Part shown: positions 6,181-14,751 of the stretch, piece by piece
Numbering within the stretch: the stretch's first letter is position 1
Layout of the letters: each line of letters begins with the position of its first letter
NCBI GenBank assembly: GCA_037443565.1
Contig: JBBIOB010000049.1
Coordinates: 1-23,097 of the forward strand
Length of the DNA: 23,097 nucleotides
Direction of reading: 5' to 3'
From: Fervidifonticultor_A sp037443565
GTDB lineage: Bacteria > Sysuimicrobiota > Sysuimicrobiia > Sysuimicrobiales > Humicultoraceae
The notes under the pieces: generated by a model
Seen by the model: the letters and a program-made list of their open reading frames with translations, nothing else
Told to the model about the DNA's origin: nothing
Database searches by the model: none
Program-made: the position numbers and the translations under genes

Positions 6181-7410
6181 ATGGTGACCGGCGACCTGCA
6201 TCGTGCCGCGTCGGGCGACGCACACGCAGGGCTCTTCTTCGGGGCCCCGCAGGACTGGCGGCGGGAGTTCAATCCCTGCATTCAGTGCGGAATGTGCGGC
6301 GGCGCCTGTCCGCTGGGACCGGCCATGGACTATACCCCCCGTCGAGCCATCTACATGGCCAAGGAGGGCCTCCTGGATCCGGTCATCCGGAGCAACACCC
6401 TCTGGCTGTGCGTCTCGTGCTACAACTGCACGGCCCGCTGCCCGACGAACCTCAAGATTACCGACATCCTGTTCCCGGCGCTGCGCGACGCGGCCATCAA
6501 CGCCGGGATCCAGCTCCCCGGAGAGTTCAAGCGGGCGCTGGACAACACCTACCGCTACGGGAACTCACTCGGCGAGGGGCCGCGCAAACGGATGGAGTGG
6601 ACGAAGGGCGCGGGCGTGCCGGTCCCGGTCATCTCGCAGCTCCGGCGGCCCGTCGAGGTGCTCTGGCTCGTCGAGTGCTATCCTTCTTATCATCCTCGAA
6701 ACCAGGTGCAGGCCCAGGCCATGGCGCGCATCCTCCACGCGGCGGGCGTGGACTTCGCCATCCTGGGACCCGAGGAGCGCTGCGTCGGCGACTGCGAGCG
6801 TCTCTCGGGCGAGAAGGGCCTGTTCGAGAGCCTGGTCGAGTACAACGCGGCGCTGCTCGACAAGTACGAGTACCAGGAGATCATCACCAGCGATCCCCAC
6901 GCGTACAACTCGCTGCACCGGGTCTACCCCACGATGGACAGGCGCTACCCGGTGAAGCACTACGTCGAGTTCCTGGCCGAACGCCTGGACGCGCTGCGGC
7001 CGCTGCTTCGCCACCGCATCGACGCCCGCGTGACCTATCACGACAACTGCTGCCTCGGCCGCATGTGCGGCATGTACGAGGCGCCGCGCGACCTGCTGCG
7101 GGCCATCCCCGGGATCACGCTGACCGAGATGGCGTTTGCCCGCGAGAATGCGCTGTGCTGCGGTGGCGGCGGCGGCGGGATGTGGCTGGACACCGTCATC
7201 TGGCAGGCGGCAGGCGACCGTCTCTCGGACCGCCGGATCACGCATGCCCTGGCGACCGGCGCAGAGATTCTGGCGGTCTCCTGCCCGTTCGAGACGTCGC
7301 GCTTCGAAGATTCGCTCAAGTCGAGCGGCCATGAGGGGAAGCTGATCGTCCGGGACATCCTCGAGCTGCTCGACGAGTCCATGAGGGGACGGGGAGGGGC
7401 GGCGGCGTGA
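6181..7410 (+). CDS. HdrD-like (Fe-S) oxidoreductase, soluble, two [4Fe-4S] motifs plus CCG domains
   Basis: This 409-residue cytoplasmic protein belongs to the heterodisulfide-reductase-like family. Two ferredoxin-type [4Fe-4S] motifs sit at C33/C36/C39/C43 and C77/C80/C83/C87. Two CCG-type domains follow, which in HdrB/HdrD bind noncubane clusters. The first is unusual: C166, then CVGDC (201-205) instead of the usual CCG. The second has HDNCCLGRMC (290-296) and LCCGGGGGG (326-327). It is the first gene of the operon and overlaps etfB by 4 bases, so it probably exchanges electrons with EtfAB or with HdrA in place of HdrB. AGGGAGG 7 bases upstream supports the ATG. The family is certain; its electron donor and any thiol substrate are not visible. 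Confidence 0.88.
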   Translation: MVTGDLHRAASGDAHAGLFFGAPQDWRREFNPCIQCGMCGGACPLGPAMDYTPRRAIYMAKEGLLDPVIRSNTLWLCVSCYNCTARCPTNLKITDILFPALRDAAINAGIQLPGEFKRALDNTYRYGNSLGEGPRKRMEWTKGAGVPVPVISQLRRPVEVLWLVECYPSYHPRNQVQAQAMARILHAAGVDFAILGPEERCVGDCERLSGEKGLFESLVEYNAALLDKYEYQEIITSDPHAYNSLHRVYPTMDRRYPVKHYVEFLAERLDALRPLLRHRIDARVTYHDNCCLGRMCGMYEAPRDLLRAIPGITLTEMAFARENALCCGGGGGGMWLDTVIWQAAGDRLSDRRITHALATGAEILAVSCPFETSRFEDSLKSSGHEGKLIVRDILELLDESMRGRGGAAA

Positions 7411-8171
7411 ACATCTCGGTGCTGCTGAACATGGTGCCGGACCTGGTCGAGGAGCTCGAGATCGACGCGTCCGGGACGGCGCTGGACACGCAGTGGATGC
7501 GCTTCCTGCTGAGCGAGAGCGACGAGCACGCCCTGGAACAGGCGCTGCTGCTCAAGGACCGCCACGGCGCCAGGGTGACGGTGCTGGCGCTCGAGCCCGG
7601 CGACGCGGAAGAAGCGCTCTTCTCCTCGCTGGCCAAGGGGGCCGATGAGGCGGTGAAGATCACCGGGGTCTCCCCGGGTCTGAGCAAGCGCGTCGTGGCG
7701 ATGGCCTTCAAGGAAGCGCTGCAGGCGACGCCGTCCGACCTCATCCTGACGGGCGTGTACGCCATCGACGACCTGGACGGGCACGCGGCAGGGCTGCTGG
7801 CGGGAATGCTGGACCTGCCGTTTGTCGGCGTCACCCGATCGGTCGAGCCGGTCAACGGCAGGGTCGTGGTTCAGAAAGAGTATCCCGGGGGCTTTGCCGC
7901 AGAGGTCGAGGTCGGGCTGCCGGCGGTCATCGGCGTGCTCTCCGCCCCTCAGCCGCCGCGGTATGTCCCCGTAGCCAGGATCCGCGAGACCCGCAAGACT
8001 CGCACGCTCACCGAGCGGCCGGTATCTGTGGCCGAGAGCCTCCCGGGACTGACCATTCGCAGGCTCTTCAAGCCTGAACCCGCGGAGCGGGCGGAGATGT
8101 TGACCGGCACTCTCGGGGACGTGGCCGGGCAGATCGTGACGATTCTTGCGGACCGGGGGTTGGTGCGATGA
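7407..8171 (+). CDS. etfB: Electron transfer flavoprotein, beta subunit
   Basis: EtfB with EtfA forms the FAD-containing heterodimer that takes electrons from acyl-CoA dehydrogenases or, in bifurcating forms, from NADH. The 254-residue protein shows the family fold: N-terminal ISVLLNMVPD, then EHALEQALLLKDRHGARVTV, the segment ILTGVYAIDDLDGHAAGLLA, and VQKEYPGGFAAEVEVGLPAVIGV ahead of a C-terminal arm. It starts with GTG at 7407 inside the previous stop (GTGA) and overlaps etfA by ATGA. The coupling implies equimolar synthesis with its neighbours. Next to an HdrD-like membrane protein, it most likely hands electrons to or takes them from the quinone pool. No acyl-CoA dehydrogenase gene is in the window. 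Confidence 0.93.
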   Translation: MNISVLLNMVPDLVEELEIDASGTALDTQWMRFLLSESDEHALEQALLLKDRHGARVTVLALEPGDAEEALFSSLAKGADEAVKITGVSPGLSKRVVAMAFKEALQATPSDLILTGVYAIDDLDGHAAGLLAGMLDLPFVGVTRSVEPVNGRVVVQKEYPGGFAAEVEVGLPAVIGVLSAPQPPRYVPVARIRETRKTRTLTERPVSVAESLPGLTIRRLFKPEPAERAEMLTGTLGDVAGQIVTILADRGLVR

Positions 8172-9169
8172 GCCCATCAAGCCAGGACGTCTGGGTCTAC
8201 GTCGAACACCTGCGGGGGACTGTCGCAGGGCATACGTATGAACTCCTGGGCAAGAGCCGCGACCTGGCCGGCGCGCTGGGCGGTCGCGTGGTCGCCATCC
8301 TGCTCGGGAACGGCGTACAGCCACTGGCAGGCACGCTGGGGGCGGCAGACCGCGTCATCTACGTCGACGATCCGGCGCTGGCCGAGTTTACGCCTCAGGC
8401 CCATGGCACGGTGCTCCGGGCGTTGGCCGAACAACAAGCCCCGCGTCTCCTGATCTTCGGCGCCACCTCCTTAGGCATGGATCTGGCCGCACTGTTGGCG
8501 GGGAGCATGGGGATGCCCCTGATCGTCAACTGCAAAGACATCGGGGTGGAAGACGGCCGTGTCGTCGCGACCAGCCAGATGTGCGGCGGAAAGCTGCTGT
8601 GCGAGGCGGGAATTGGGGACCGTCCGGCAATCGTGACGGTCCTCTCCGGGGCCTTCCCTGCCGAGAAGGGCGCCTCCGACCGTCCGCCGCAGATCGAGAG
8701 CGTCCCCTTGCCGGTCTCGCCGGACGCCCTTCGGATGAAGGTGTTGCGACTGCTCGAGCCCGCGGCAGGAGATGTGGACATCTCGAAGGCGCCCGTGCTG
8801 GTGGCTGTGGGGCGGGGCATCCAGAGAAAGGAAAACCTGCCGATGACCGAGGACCTGGCCAGCCTGCTCGGGGGGGTAGTGTGTTCATCCCGCCCGGTCG
8901 TGGATCAGGGATGGCTACCGGCGAGCCGGCAGGTCGGGAAGTCTGGGATGATCGTGAAGCCCAAGCTGTACCTGGCCCTCGGCATCAGCGGGGCCCCCGA
9001 GCACGTGGAAGGGATGAAGGACGCCGACCTGATTATCGCCGTGAACTCCGACCCCAAGGCGCCAATTTTCGACGTCGCAGACTATGGGGTGGCTGTCGAT
9101 CTCTTTGAGCTCCTCCCGCTCCTTACGCAGGAGATTGAGAAGCGGAAGGGACTGGCGGCAGCGTCGTGA
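8168..9169 (+). CDS. etfA: Electron transfer flavoprotein, alpha subunit
   Basis: This is the FAD-binding partner of EtfB, 333 residues long. The N-terminal alpha/beta domain (VWVYVEHLRGTVAGHTYELLGKA-like start, GATSLGMDLAALLA) is followed by the C-terminal FAD domain. That domain carries VAVGRGI, SSRPVVDQGWLPASRQVG, KPKLYLALGISGAPEHVEGM and the closing NSDPKAPIFDVADYG, all typical of EtfA. The ATG at 8168 overlaps the etfB stop (ATGA), and the end overlaps the next gene (GTGA). The gene order etfB-etfA followed by a membrane Fe-S oxidoreductase is that of EtfAB:menaquinone oxidoreductase systems. Whether this pair binds a second, bifurcating FAD cannot be decided by eye. Confidence 0.94.
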   Translation: MSPSSQDVWVYVEHLRGTVAGHTYELLGKSRDLAGALGGRVVAILLGNGVQPLAGTLGAADRVIYVDDPALAEFTPQAHGTVLRALAEQQAPRLLIFGATSLGMDLAALLAGSMGMPLIVNCKDIGVEDGRVVATSQMCGGKLLCEAGIGDRPAIVTVLSGAFPAEKGASDRPPQIESVPLPVSPDALRMKVLRLLEPAAGDVDISKAPVLVAVGRGIQRKENLPMTEDLASLLGGVVCSSRPVVDQGWLPASRQVGKSGMIVKPKLYLALGISGAPEHVEGMKDADLIIAVNSDPKAPIFDVADYGVAVDLFELLPLLTQEIEKRKGLAAAS

Positions 9170-11184
9170 TCCCGTCGCGCGAGCTGTACTGGAACATCCC
9201 CGCCCACAAGCTCATCTATCTCCTTTTTCTTCCGTTTCTCGTGGCCTTTGTCTGGGGATGCGTGGTGATGGTGCGCCGGTGGCTGCGTGGCCGGCCGGAA
9301 GCCCGATGGGATCACCTGTGGACGCGACTGGTTGGACTGCTGGCTCAGGGGTTCGCCCAACTGAGGATCCTGCGGGAAGCTTATGCGGGAACCTTCCATT
9401 TCGCGCTGTTCTGGGGATTCGCGGTGCTCTTCGTGGCGACACTGCTGGTGATGGCCCAAGAGTACCTGGGAGTCGCGACTCTGCAAGGGCCGTTCTACCT
9501 CTACTTCATGTCGCTGGTGGTGGATCTCTTCGGCATCCTGGCCATCGTTGGGACGGGGATGGCGCTGTTCCGCCGCTGGGTGCTGCGGCCGGCACGCCTC
9601 AGCGAACCCGGGCGGTCGGACCGGTATTCGGTGCTACTGGTCCTGATCTTCCTGGTCCTGCTCACCGGCTTCCTTGTCGAGGGACTGCGCATCGTAGGCA
9701 CGCAGGATCCCTGGGCGGCATGGTCTCCAGGCGGATGGGCGGTCGCCCAGATCCTCACCGCAATGAACGTGAGACAGGTAGAGACGCTCCACCAGGCCAC
9801 CTGGTGGGGACACGCTGTCCTGTCGTTTGCGTTCATCGCGTATCTCCCCTTCTCGGGAGCACTCCACATCCTGACCGCACCCCTGAACATCTTCTTTCGC
9901 ACGCTGCAACCGCTGGGACGATTGTCCGGCTCGTCTGCCTCATCGGCCGCGGGGGCCCAGGATCCCGGCCCAGGCGTCTCGGCCATCGAGCAGTTCACCT
10001 GGAAGCATCTGCTGGATCTGGAGGCGTGTACCGAGTGCGGCCGCTGTCAGGCGACGTGCCCGGCCTGGCTCTCCGGAACCCCGCTCAGCCCGAAGGGCGT
10101 CATCCTGGACCTGCGCCGGCATCTCCGCGCGGGACGCAACGGGAGCAACGGCGCTCGGGCGATGGTTGGCGACGTGATCACGGGGGATGCCATCTGGGCC
10201 TGCTTCATGTGCGGGGCCTGCCACGAGGCGTGTCCGGTGTTCATCGAGCCTATCCCCAAGCTGGTCGAGATGCGCCGGCACTTGGTTGGCCAGGGGATCG
10301 TGGACGCTCATCTCCAGGACGCACTCACGGCGGCTTCCCGCTACGGCAACTCCTTCGGGCAGTCGCCGAAGCTGCGCGCCCGGTGGACCCAGGGGCTGGA
10401 CGTCCCGGTCAAAGACCTCCGCAAAGAACCTGCGGAGTATCTGTGGTTCGTCGGCGACTTCGCGTCCTACGATCCGCAGGCCCGGGATGCCACCCGGGCG
10501 GTCGCGAGGCTGCTGCACCGTGCCGGGGTCGACTTCGGCATCCTCTACGACGCCGAGAGCACGAGCGGCAACGACATCCGCCGCGTCGGAGAGGAAGGGT
10601 TGTTCGAGATGCTCGCCGAGAAGAACGTGGCCGCCATGCGGAAGTGCCAGTTCGCGCAGATCGTAACAACCGATCCTCATGCGTACAACACGCTGAAGCA
10701 CGAATACCCCCAGTTCGGGGCCACCTGGCCTGTGGTGCACTACAGTGAACTGCTCGAGCGGCTCTGTGTGGAGGGCCGCCTGCATCCCTCCAGGAGGAAT
10801 GGGGCGGCCGTCACCTACCACGACCCCTGCTACCTGGGGCGCTACAACGGCGTGTTTGACGCGCCGCGGCGGGTCCTGCAGGCCCTGGGCGCGAGGGTCG
10901 TAGAGATGCCGCGCAGTCGCGCCAACTCCTATTGCTGTGGGGCCGGCGGCGGCCGGGTCTGGATGAAGGAAGCGGAGGGCCTGCGCGAACGGCCCGCCGA
11001 GAGCCGCGTCCGGGAGGCGGCCGGCCTGGACGGGGTTGGAACGCTGGCCGTGGCCTGCCCCAAGGAACTCGCCATGTTCCGGGATGCGGTGAAGACGACA
11101 GGACTGGAAGGTCGGCTGGAGGTCAGAGACCTGGCCGAGCTGGTCGAGGAGGCGATGACCGTGGAGGTGTCCGCGCATGCCTGA
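9166..11184 (+). CDS. Membrane HdrE-HdrD-like fusion, probable EtfAB:(mena)quinone oxidoreductase
   Basis: This 672-residue protein has five predicted helices in its first ~240 residues, similar to the haem-b subunit of nitrate reductase (NarI) and HdrE. Histidines at H14, H78, H209, H216 and H234 are candidate haem ligands. Two [4Fe-4S] motifs follow (C288/291/294/298 and C346/349/352/356), and then two CCG-like domains. The first CCG domain has lost its cysteines (ESTSGNDIRR, about 464-473). The second is complete: HDPCYLGRY with C555 and CCGAGGGR at 590-591. The layout matches the membrane oxidoreductases called EMO, which link EtfAB to menaquinone in beta-oxidising anaerobes. The GTG start is coupled to etfA. 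The function is inferred from the family and the etfBA neighbourhood. Confidence 0.88.
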   Translation: MIPSRELYWNIPAHKLIYLLFLPFLVAFVWGCVVMVRRWLRGRPEARWDHLWTRLVGLLAQGFAQLRILREAYAGTFHFALFWGFAVLFVATLLVMAQEYLGVATLQGPFYLYFMSLVVDLFGILAIVGTGMALFRRWVLRPARLSEPGRSDRYSVLLVLIFLVLLTGFLVEGLRIVGTQDPWAAWSPGGWAVAQILTAMNVRQVETLHQATWWGHAVLSFAFIAYLPFSGALHILTAPLNIFFRTLQPLGRLSGSSASSAAGAQDPGPGVSAIEQFTWKHLLDLEACTECGRCQATCPAWLSGTPLSPKGVILDLRRHLRAGRNGSNGARAMVGDVITGDAIWACFMCGACHEACPVFIEPIPKLVEMRRHLVGQGIVDAHLQDALTAASRYGNSFGQSPKLRARWTQGLDVPVKDLRKEPAEYLWFVGDFASYDPQARDATRAVARLLHRAGVDFGILYDAESTSGNDIRRVGEEGLFEMLAEKNVAAMRKCQFAQIVTTDPHAYNTLKHEYPQFGATWPVVHYSELLERLCVEGRLHPSRRNGAAVTYHDPCYLGRYNGVFDAPRRVLQALGARVVEMPRSRANSYCCGAGGGRVWMKEAEGLRERPAESRVREAAGLDGVGTLAVACPKELAMFRDAVKTTGLEGRLEVRDLAELVEEAMTVEVSAHA

Positions 11185-13180
11185 GGCCTATTCCCCAAAC
11201 GGCGGACCGCGCGTGGGTGTGTATGTGTGCCACTGCGGCACCAACATCGCCGGGACGGTGGACGTGCAGCGCCTGACCGCGTACGCGGCCAAGCTGCCCA
11301 ACGTGGTCATCGCCCGGGACTACAAGTACATGTGCTCCGACCCGGGGCAGGAGCTGATTAAGAAAGACATCGAGGAGCACCGGCTGAACCGGGTCGTGGT
11401 GGCGGCATGCTCGCCGCTGCTGCACGAACACACGTTCCGCGGGGCCACCGCCGCGGGCGGCCTGAATCCCTTCTACTTCCAGATGGTCAGCGTGCGCGAG
11501 CTCGACTCCTGGGTGCACGACGACCGCGAGGCCGCCACGCGCAAGGCGATGGACCTGGTGCGGGCCGCGGTGCAGCGCGTGGTCTTCCACGAGTCGCTCG
11601 AACGGCGCACCGTGCCCATCAACCCCAATGTGCTGATCGTCGGCGGCGGCATCGCGGGCATCCACGCGGCGCTCACCATGGCGAATGCCGGCAAGCACGT
11701 CTACTTGGTGGAGCGCGAGGCGACCATCGGCGGGCACATGGCTCAGTTCGACAAGACCTTCCCGACCCTCGACTGCGCCGCGTGCATCCTGACCCCCAAG
11801 ATGACCGCGGTCCGGGCGCATCCCAACATCACCCTGTGGACCTACTCAGAGGTCCAGAAGGTCGAAGGGTACGTGGGCAACTACAAGGTCGCCGTCCGGC
11901 GGCGGCCCCGATACATCGACGAGGAGCTGTGCATCGGCTGCCGGGAGTGCATCGACGCCTGTATCTACAAGGAGGCCAAGGTCCCCGACGAGTTCAACCT
12001 GGGCCTGGGCAAGCGCAAACCCATCTACATGGCCTTCCCCCAGGCGGTGCCGCAGGTGGTCGTCATCGACCCCGAGACGTGCATCGAGTTCAAGTCGGGA
12101 CGGTGCAAGAAGACCTGCGTCGAGGCCTGCGGCGACCGCAATGCCATCGACTTCACGCAGACCGAGAGGCTCGAGGAGATCGACGTCGGCGCCATCATCC
12201 TGGCGACCGGCTTCAAGACCTTCGACGCGCGCCGGATCCCCTATTACGGGTACGGCGTCCATCCCAACGTCTACACGGCGCTCGAGGTCGAACGGCTGGT
12301 CAACGCTTCGGGGCCGACCGGCGGTGAGGTCGTCCTGCGCGACGGCCGCAAGCCCGAGCGGGTCGGGATCATCCACTGCGTCGGGTCGCGCGACAAGAAC
12401 TACAACGTCTACTGCTCGCGCGTGTGCTGCATGTACTCGATCAAGCTGGCCCACCTGATCAAAGAGCATACCGGGGCCGAGGTGTGCAACTTCTACATCG
12501 ACATCCGCACGCCCGGCAAGGGCTTCGAGGAGTTCTACAACCGGTCGCTGGACGAAGGCATCCGCTTCATCCGCGGCAAGGTGGGCGAGGTCTCGACCTG
12601 GGCGCAGACGCCCGAGGAGCAGGGCAAGCTGGTCATTCAGGTCGAGGACACCCTGGCCGGCATGGTCCGGCGGATCCCCGTGGACATGGTGGTCCTCAGC
12701 GTCGGCCTGGAGGCGCAAGGTGACGCGCAGGAGGTGCGCCGGCTGTTCAACATCTCCTGCTCGAACGAGGGCTGGTTCCTGGAGCGGCATCCCAAGCTCG
12801 CGCCGGTCAGCACCTTCACCGACGGGATCTTCTTGGCGGGCGCCTGCCAGGGCCCCAAGGACATCCCGGACTCGGTGGCGCAGGCGGGCGCGGCGGCCGC
12901 CGAGGCGCTGGCGCTCCTGGACGCGGGCCAGATCGAGCTGGAGCCCAACACCGCCTACATCCTCGAAGACGAGTGCTCGGGGTGCAAGACCTGCATCCCG
13001 CTCTGCCCGTACAACGCGATCACGTTCAACGGCGCCACCGCCAAGGCGCAGATCACCGAGGCCCTGTGCAAGGGGTGCGGCGTCTGTGTGGCGGCCTGCC
13101 CGTCGGGATCGATCCGCCAGCATCTCTTCGAAGACGCCCAGGTCTTCGCCGAGATCAGCGGCATTTTGGCGGCGGCGTAG
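11177..13180 (+). CDS. hdrA: Heterodisulfide reductase subunit A-like flavoprotein (electron-bifurcating core)
   Basis: HdrA holds the FAD where electrons are bifurcated in HdrABC-MvhAGD complexes. This protein is full length (667 residues). The N-terminal cluster domain has C18/C20, C53 and C78 (VYVCHCGTNIAG ... ACSP). The FAD-binding GGGIAG lies at 156-161, followed by the LDCAAC insertion at 198-203. An inserted ferredoxin domain has C252/255/258/262 and C302/310/314/318. The C-terminal ferredoxin domain has two motifs (CSGCKTCIPLC, CKGCGVCVAAC). This is consistent with about six [4Fe-4S] clusters, as in methanogen HdrA. The ATG overlaps the previous stop by 8 bases, and mvhD follows. No intact hdrB or hdrC lies beside it; only an HdrB-like tail survives downstream. 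Confidence 0.95.
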   Translation: MPEAYSPNGGPRVGVYVCHCGTNIAGTVDVQRLTAYAAKLPNVVIARDYKYMCSDPGQELIKKDIEEHRLNRVVVAACSPLLHEHTFRGATAAGGLNPFYFQMVSVRELDSWVHDDREAATRKAMDLVRAAVQRVVFHESLERRTVPINPNVLIVGGGIAGIHAALTMANAGKHVYLVEREATIGGHMAQFDKTFPTLDCAACILTPKMTAVRAHPNITLWTYSEVQKVEGYVGNYKVAVRRRPRYIDEELCIGCRECIDACIYKEAKVPDEFNLGLGKRKPIYMAFPQAVPQVVVIDPETCIEFKSGRCKKTCVEACGDRNAIDFTQTERLEEIDVGAIILATGFKTFDARRIPYYGYGVHPNVYTALEVERLVNASGPTGGEVVLRDGRKPERVGIIHCVGSRDKNYNVYCSRVCCMYSIKLAHLIKEHTGAEVCNFYIDIRTPGKGFEEFYNRSLDEGIRFIRGKVGEVSTWAQTPEEQGKLVIQVEDTLAGMVRRIPVDMVVLSVGLEAQGDAQEVRRLFNISCSNEGWFLERHPKLAPVSTFTDGIFLAGACQGPKDIPDSVAQAGAAAAEALALLDAGQIELEPNTAYILEDECSGCKTCIPLCPYNAITFNGATAKAQITEALCKGCGVCVAACPSGSIRQHLFEDAQVFAEISGILAAA

Positions 13181-13204
13181 CGCCGGCCCACGGAGGGAGT
13201 GGCG

Positions 13205-13720
13205 ATGGAAGAGCAGCGAGTCGGGACAGGCAACGGGCAGGAGCCGACCATCGTGGCGTTCTTCTGCAACTGGTGCACGTACACCGCCGCGGATCTGGCC
13301 GGGACCTCGCGCATGAAGTATCCGCCCAATGCCCGCGTCATCCGGGTGATGTGCTCGGGGCGGATCGACCCGCAGTTCATCGTGGAGGCGTTCGCCCAGG
13401 GCGCCGACGGCGTGCTCATCGGCGGCTGCCATCCCGGGGACTGCCACTACGCCGAGGGCAACTACAAGGCGCTGCGGCGGGTCATGCTGCTGCGGCGGAT
13501 GCTTCGCGCGATGGGCATCGAGGACGAACGCCTGCGCCTGGAGTGGATCTCCGCCTCTGAAGGTGAGAAGGTCGCGCGCGTCATCAGAGAGATGGTGGCC
13601 ACACTGCGCGGCCTGGGGCCATTGGATCTCCCAGGCCGCCGGCTCCGCTGGGACACCGAGGTGCTCGCCGGCGAGGTTCCCATCGAGGCGATCGTCGCCG
13701 CCGCGGCGGACGGGAGGTGA
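13205..13720 (+). CDS. mvhD: F420-non-reducing hydrogenase iron-sulfur subunit D (MvhD)
   Basis: MvhD carries a [2Fe-2S] cluster and passes electrons from the hydrogenase to HdrA. The 171-residue protein shows the family signature: FFCNWCTYTAADLAG with two cysteines near the N-terminus, VIRVMCSGRIDP, GADGVLIGGCHPGDCHY, and the C-terminal LEWISASEGEKVARVI. Ribosome site GGAGGG at 13192-13197 favours ATG 13205 (7-base spacing) over GTG 13199, which is only one base away. It lies between hdrA and the small hydrogenase subunit, the same order as in HdrA-Mvh clusters. Its stop overlaps an alternative GTG of the next gene. Confidence 0.94.
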   Translation: MEEQRVGTGNGQEPTIVAFFCNWCTYTAADLAGTSRMKYPPNARVIRVMCSGRIDPQFIVEAFAQGADGVLIGGCHPGDCHYAEGNYKALRRVMLLRRMLRAMGIEDERLRLEWISASEGEKVARVIREMVATLRGLGPLDLPGRRLRWDTEVLAGEVPIEAIVAAAADGR

Positions 13721-13725
13721 CCGGG

Positions 13726-14745
13726 ATGTCTGCTGAAGCCATCACCACCAGGCCCCAGGTCGCGTTCTACTGGTGCGCGTCGTGCGGCGGGTGCGAGGAA
13801 GCCGTCGTGGACCTGGCCGAAGACGTCCTGGCGGTCACCGAGGCCGTGGACATCGTCTTCTGGCCCGTCGCCCTGGACTACAAGCGCAGTGACGTCGAGG
13901 CCCGCCCAGATGGCTCGATCGCCGTGGCGTTCATCAACGGCGCGATCCGCACGTCGGAACAGGAGGAGATGGCGCACCTGCTGCGCCGCAAGTCCCAGTA
14001 TGTCATCGCCTTCGGCGCCTGCTCGCACCTGGGCGGCATCCCGGGCCTGGCCAACCTTTTCGACCGGGAGACGATTCTGCGGTACGTCTACGGCGAGGCG
14101 CCGTCGGTCCAGAATCCGGACGGTATCCGCCCCGCCGAGACCTGGCAGGCGAACGGTCATCAGACGCATCTCCCCGCCTTTCGCCACACGGTGCGCACGT
14201 TGGACCAGGTCATCGAGGTCGACTACTACATCCCCGGGTGCCCGCCGACTCCGAAGCTGCTCAAAGACGCGGTGGCCGCGGTCCTCGCCGGCCAGCTCCC
14301 CCCGAAGGGGAGCGTGCTCGCGCCGGATGTGGCGCTGTGCGAGCAGTGTCCCCTCAAGGAGACCCGGCCGGAGCGGCTGCTGTTGCCGGCGTTCAAGCGG
14401 CCCCATCAGGTGATGGTGGATCCGGCACTGTGCCTGCTGGCGCAGGGACTCCTCTGCCTGGGGCCGGCGACGCGGGGCGGCTGCGAGGCGCTGTGTCCGC
14501 GCGGCCACATGCCGTGCACCGGATGCTTCGGCCCGACGTCACGGGTCCGGGACTACGGCGCCAAGGTGGCCTCGGCCATCGGCGCGCTGGTGGATGCCAC
14601 GGATCCGCACGCCATCGAGGCGGTACTGGAGACGATCCCCGACCCTGTGGGGACGTTCTACCGCTACTCCCTGCCCGCATCGCGGCTCCGTCGCAGGGTG
14701 GACGGACCCGAGGCGGAGATGCCGGCCGCAGTGGCGGCCCCCTGA
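13726..14745 (+). CDS. mvhG: [NiFe] hydrogenase small subunit, MvhG-like (group 3c type)
   Basis: The small subunit wires electrons from the NiFe site through three Fe-S clusters. The 339-residue protein has the proximal-cluster residues in FYWCASCGGCEE (C17/C20/C23), GACSHLGG and IPGCPPTP. Ferredoxin-like cysteines for the medial and distal clusters follow (CEQCP, CLLAQGLLC, GGCEALCPRGHMPCTGCFGP). It has no Tat signal, so it is cytoplasmic, as in group 3 enzymes. The ribosome site GGGAGGTGA at 13712-13720 favours ATG 13726 over GTG 13717. Unusually, its large subunit is not the next gene: a histidine kinase chimera of 2 kb lies between them. All cluster cysteines appear present, so it should be functional. 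Confidence 0.92.
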   Translation: MSAEAITTRPQVAFYWCASCGGCEEAVVDLAEDVLAVTEAVDIVFWPVALDYKRSDVEARPDGSIAVAFINGAIRTSEQEEMAHLLRRKSQYVIAFGACSHLGGIPGLANLFDRETILRYVYGEAPSVQNPDGIRPAETWQANGHQTHLPAFRHTVRTLDQVIEVDYYIPGCPPTPKLLKDAVAAVLAGQLPPKGSVLAPDVALCEQCPLKETRPERLLLPAFKRPHQVMVDPALCLLAQGLLCLGPATRGGCEALCPRGHMPCTGCFGPTSRVRDYGAKVASAIGALVDATDPHAIEAVLETIPDPVGTFYRYSLPASRLRRRVDGPEAEMPAAVAAP

Positions 14746-14751
14746 GGTAGC

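Noticed and set aside
11846..13447. 533-codon minus-strand open frame over hdrA and mvhD
   Set aside because: It is antisense to a complete HdrA with all cluster motifs, and its translation is Asp/Val/Arg-rich without domain features.
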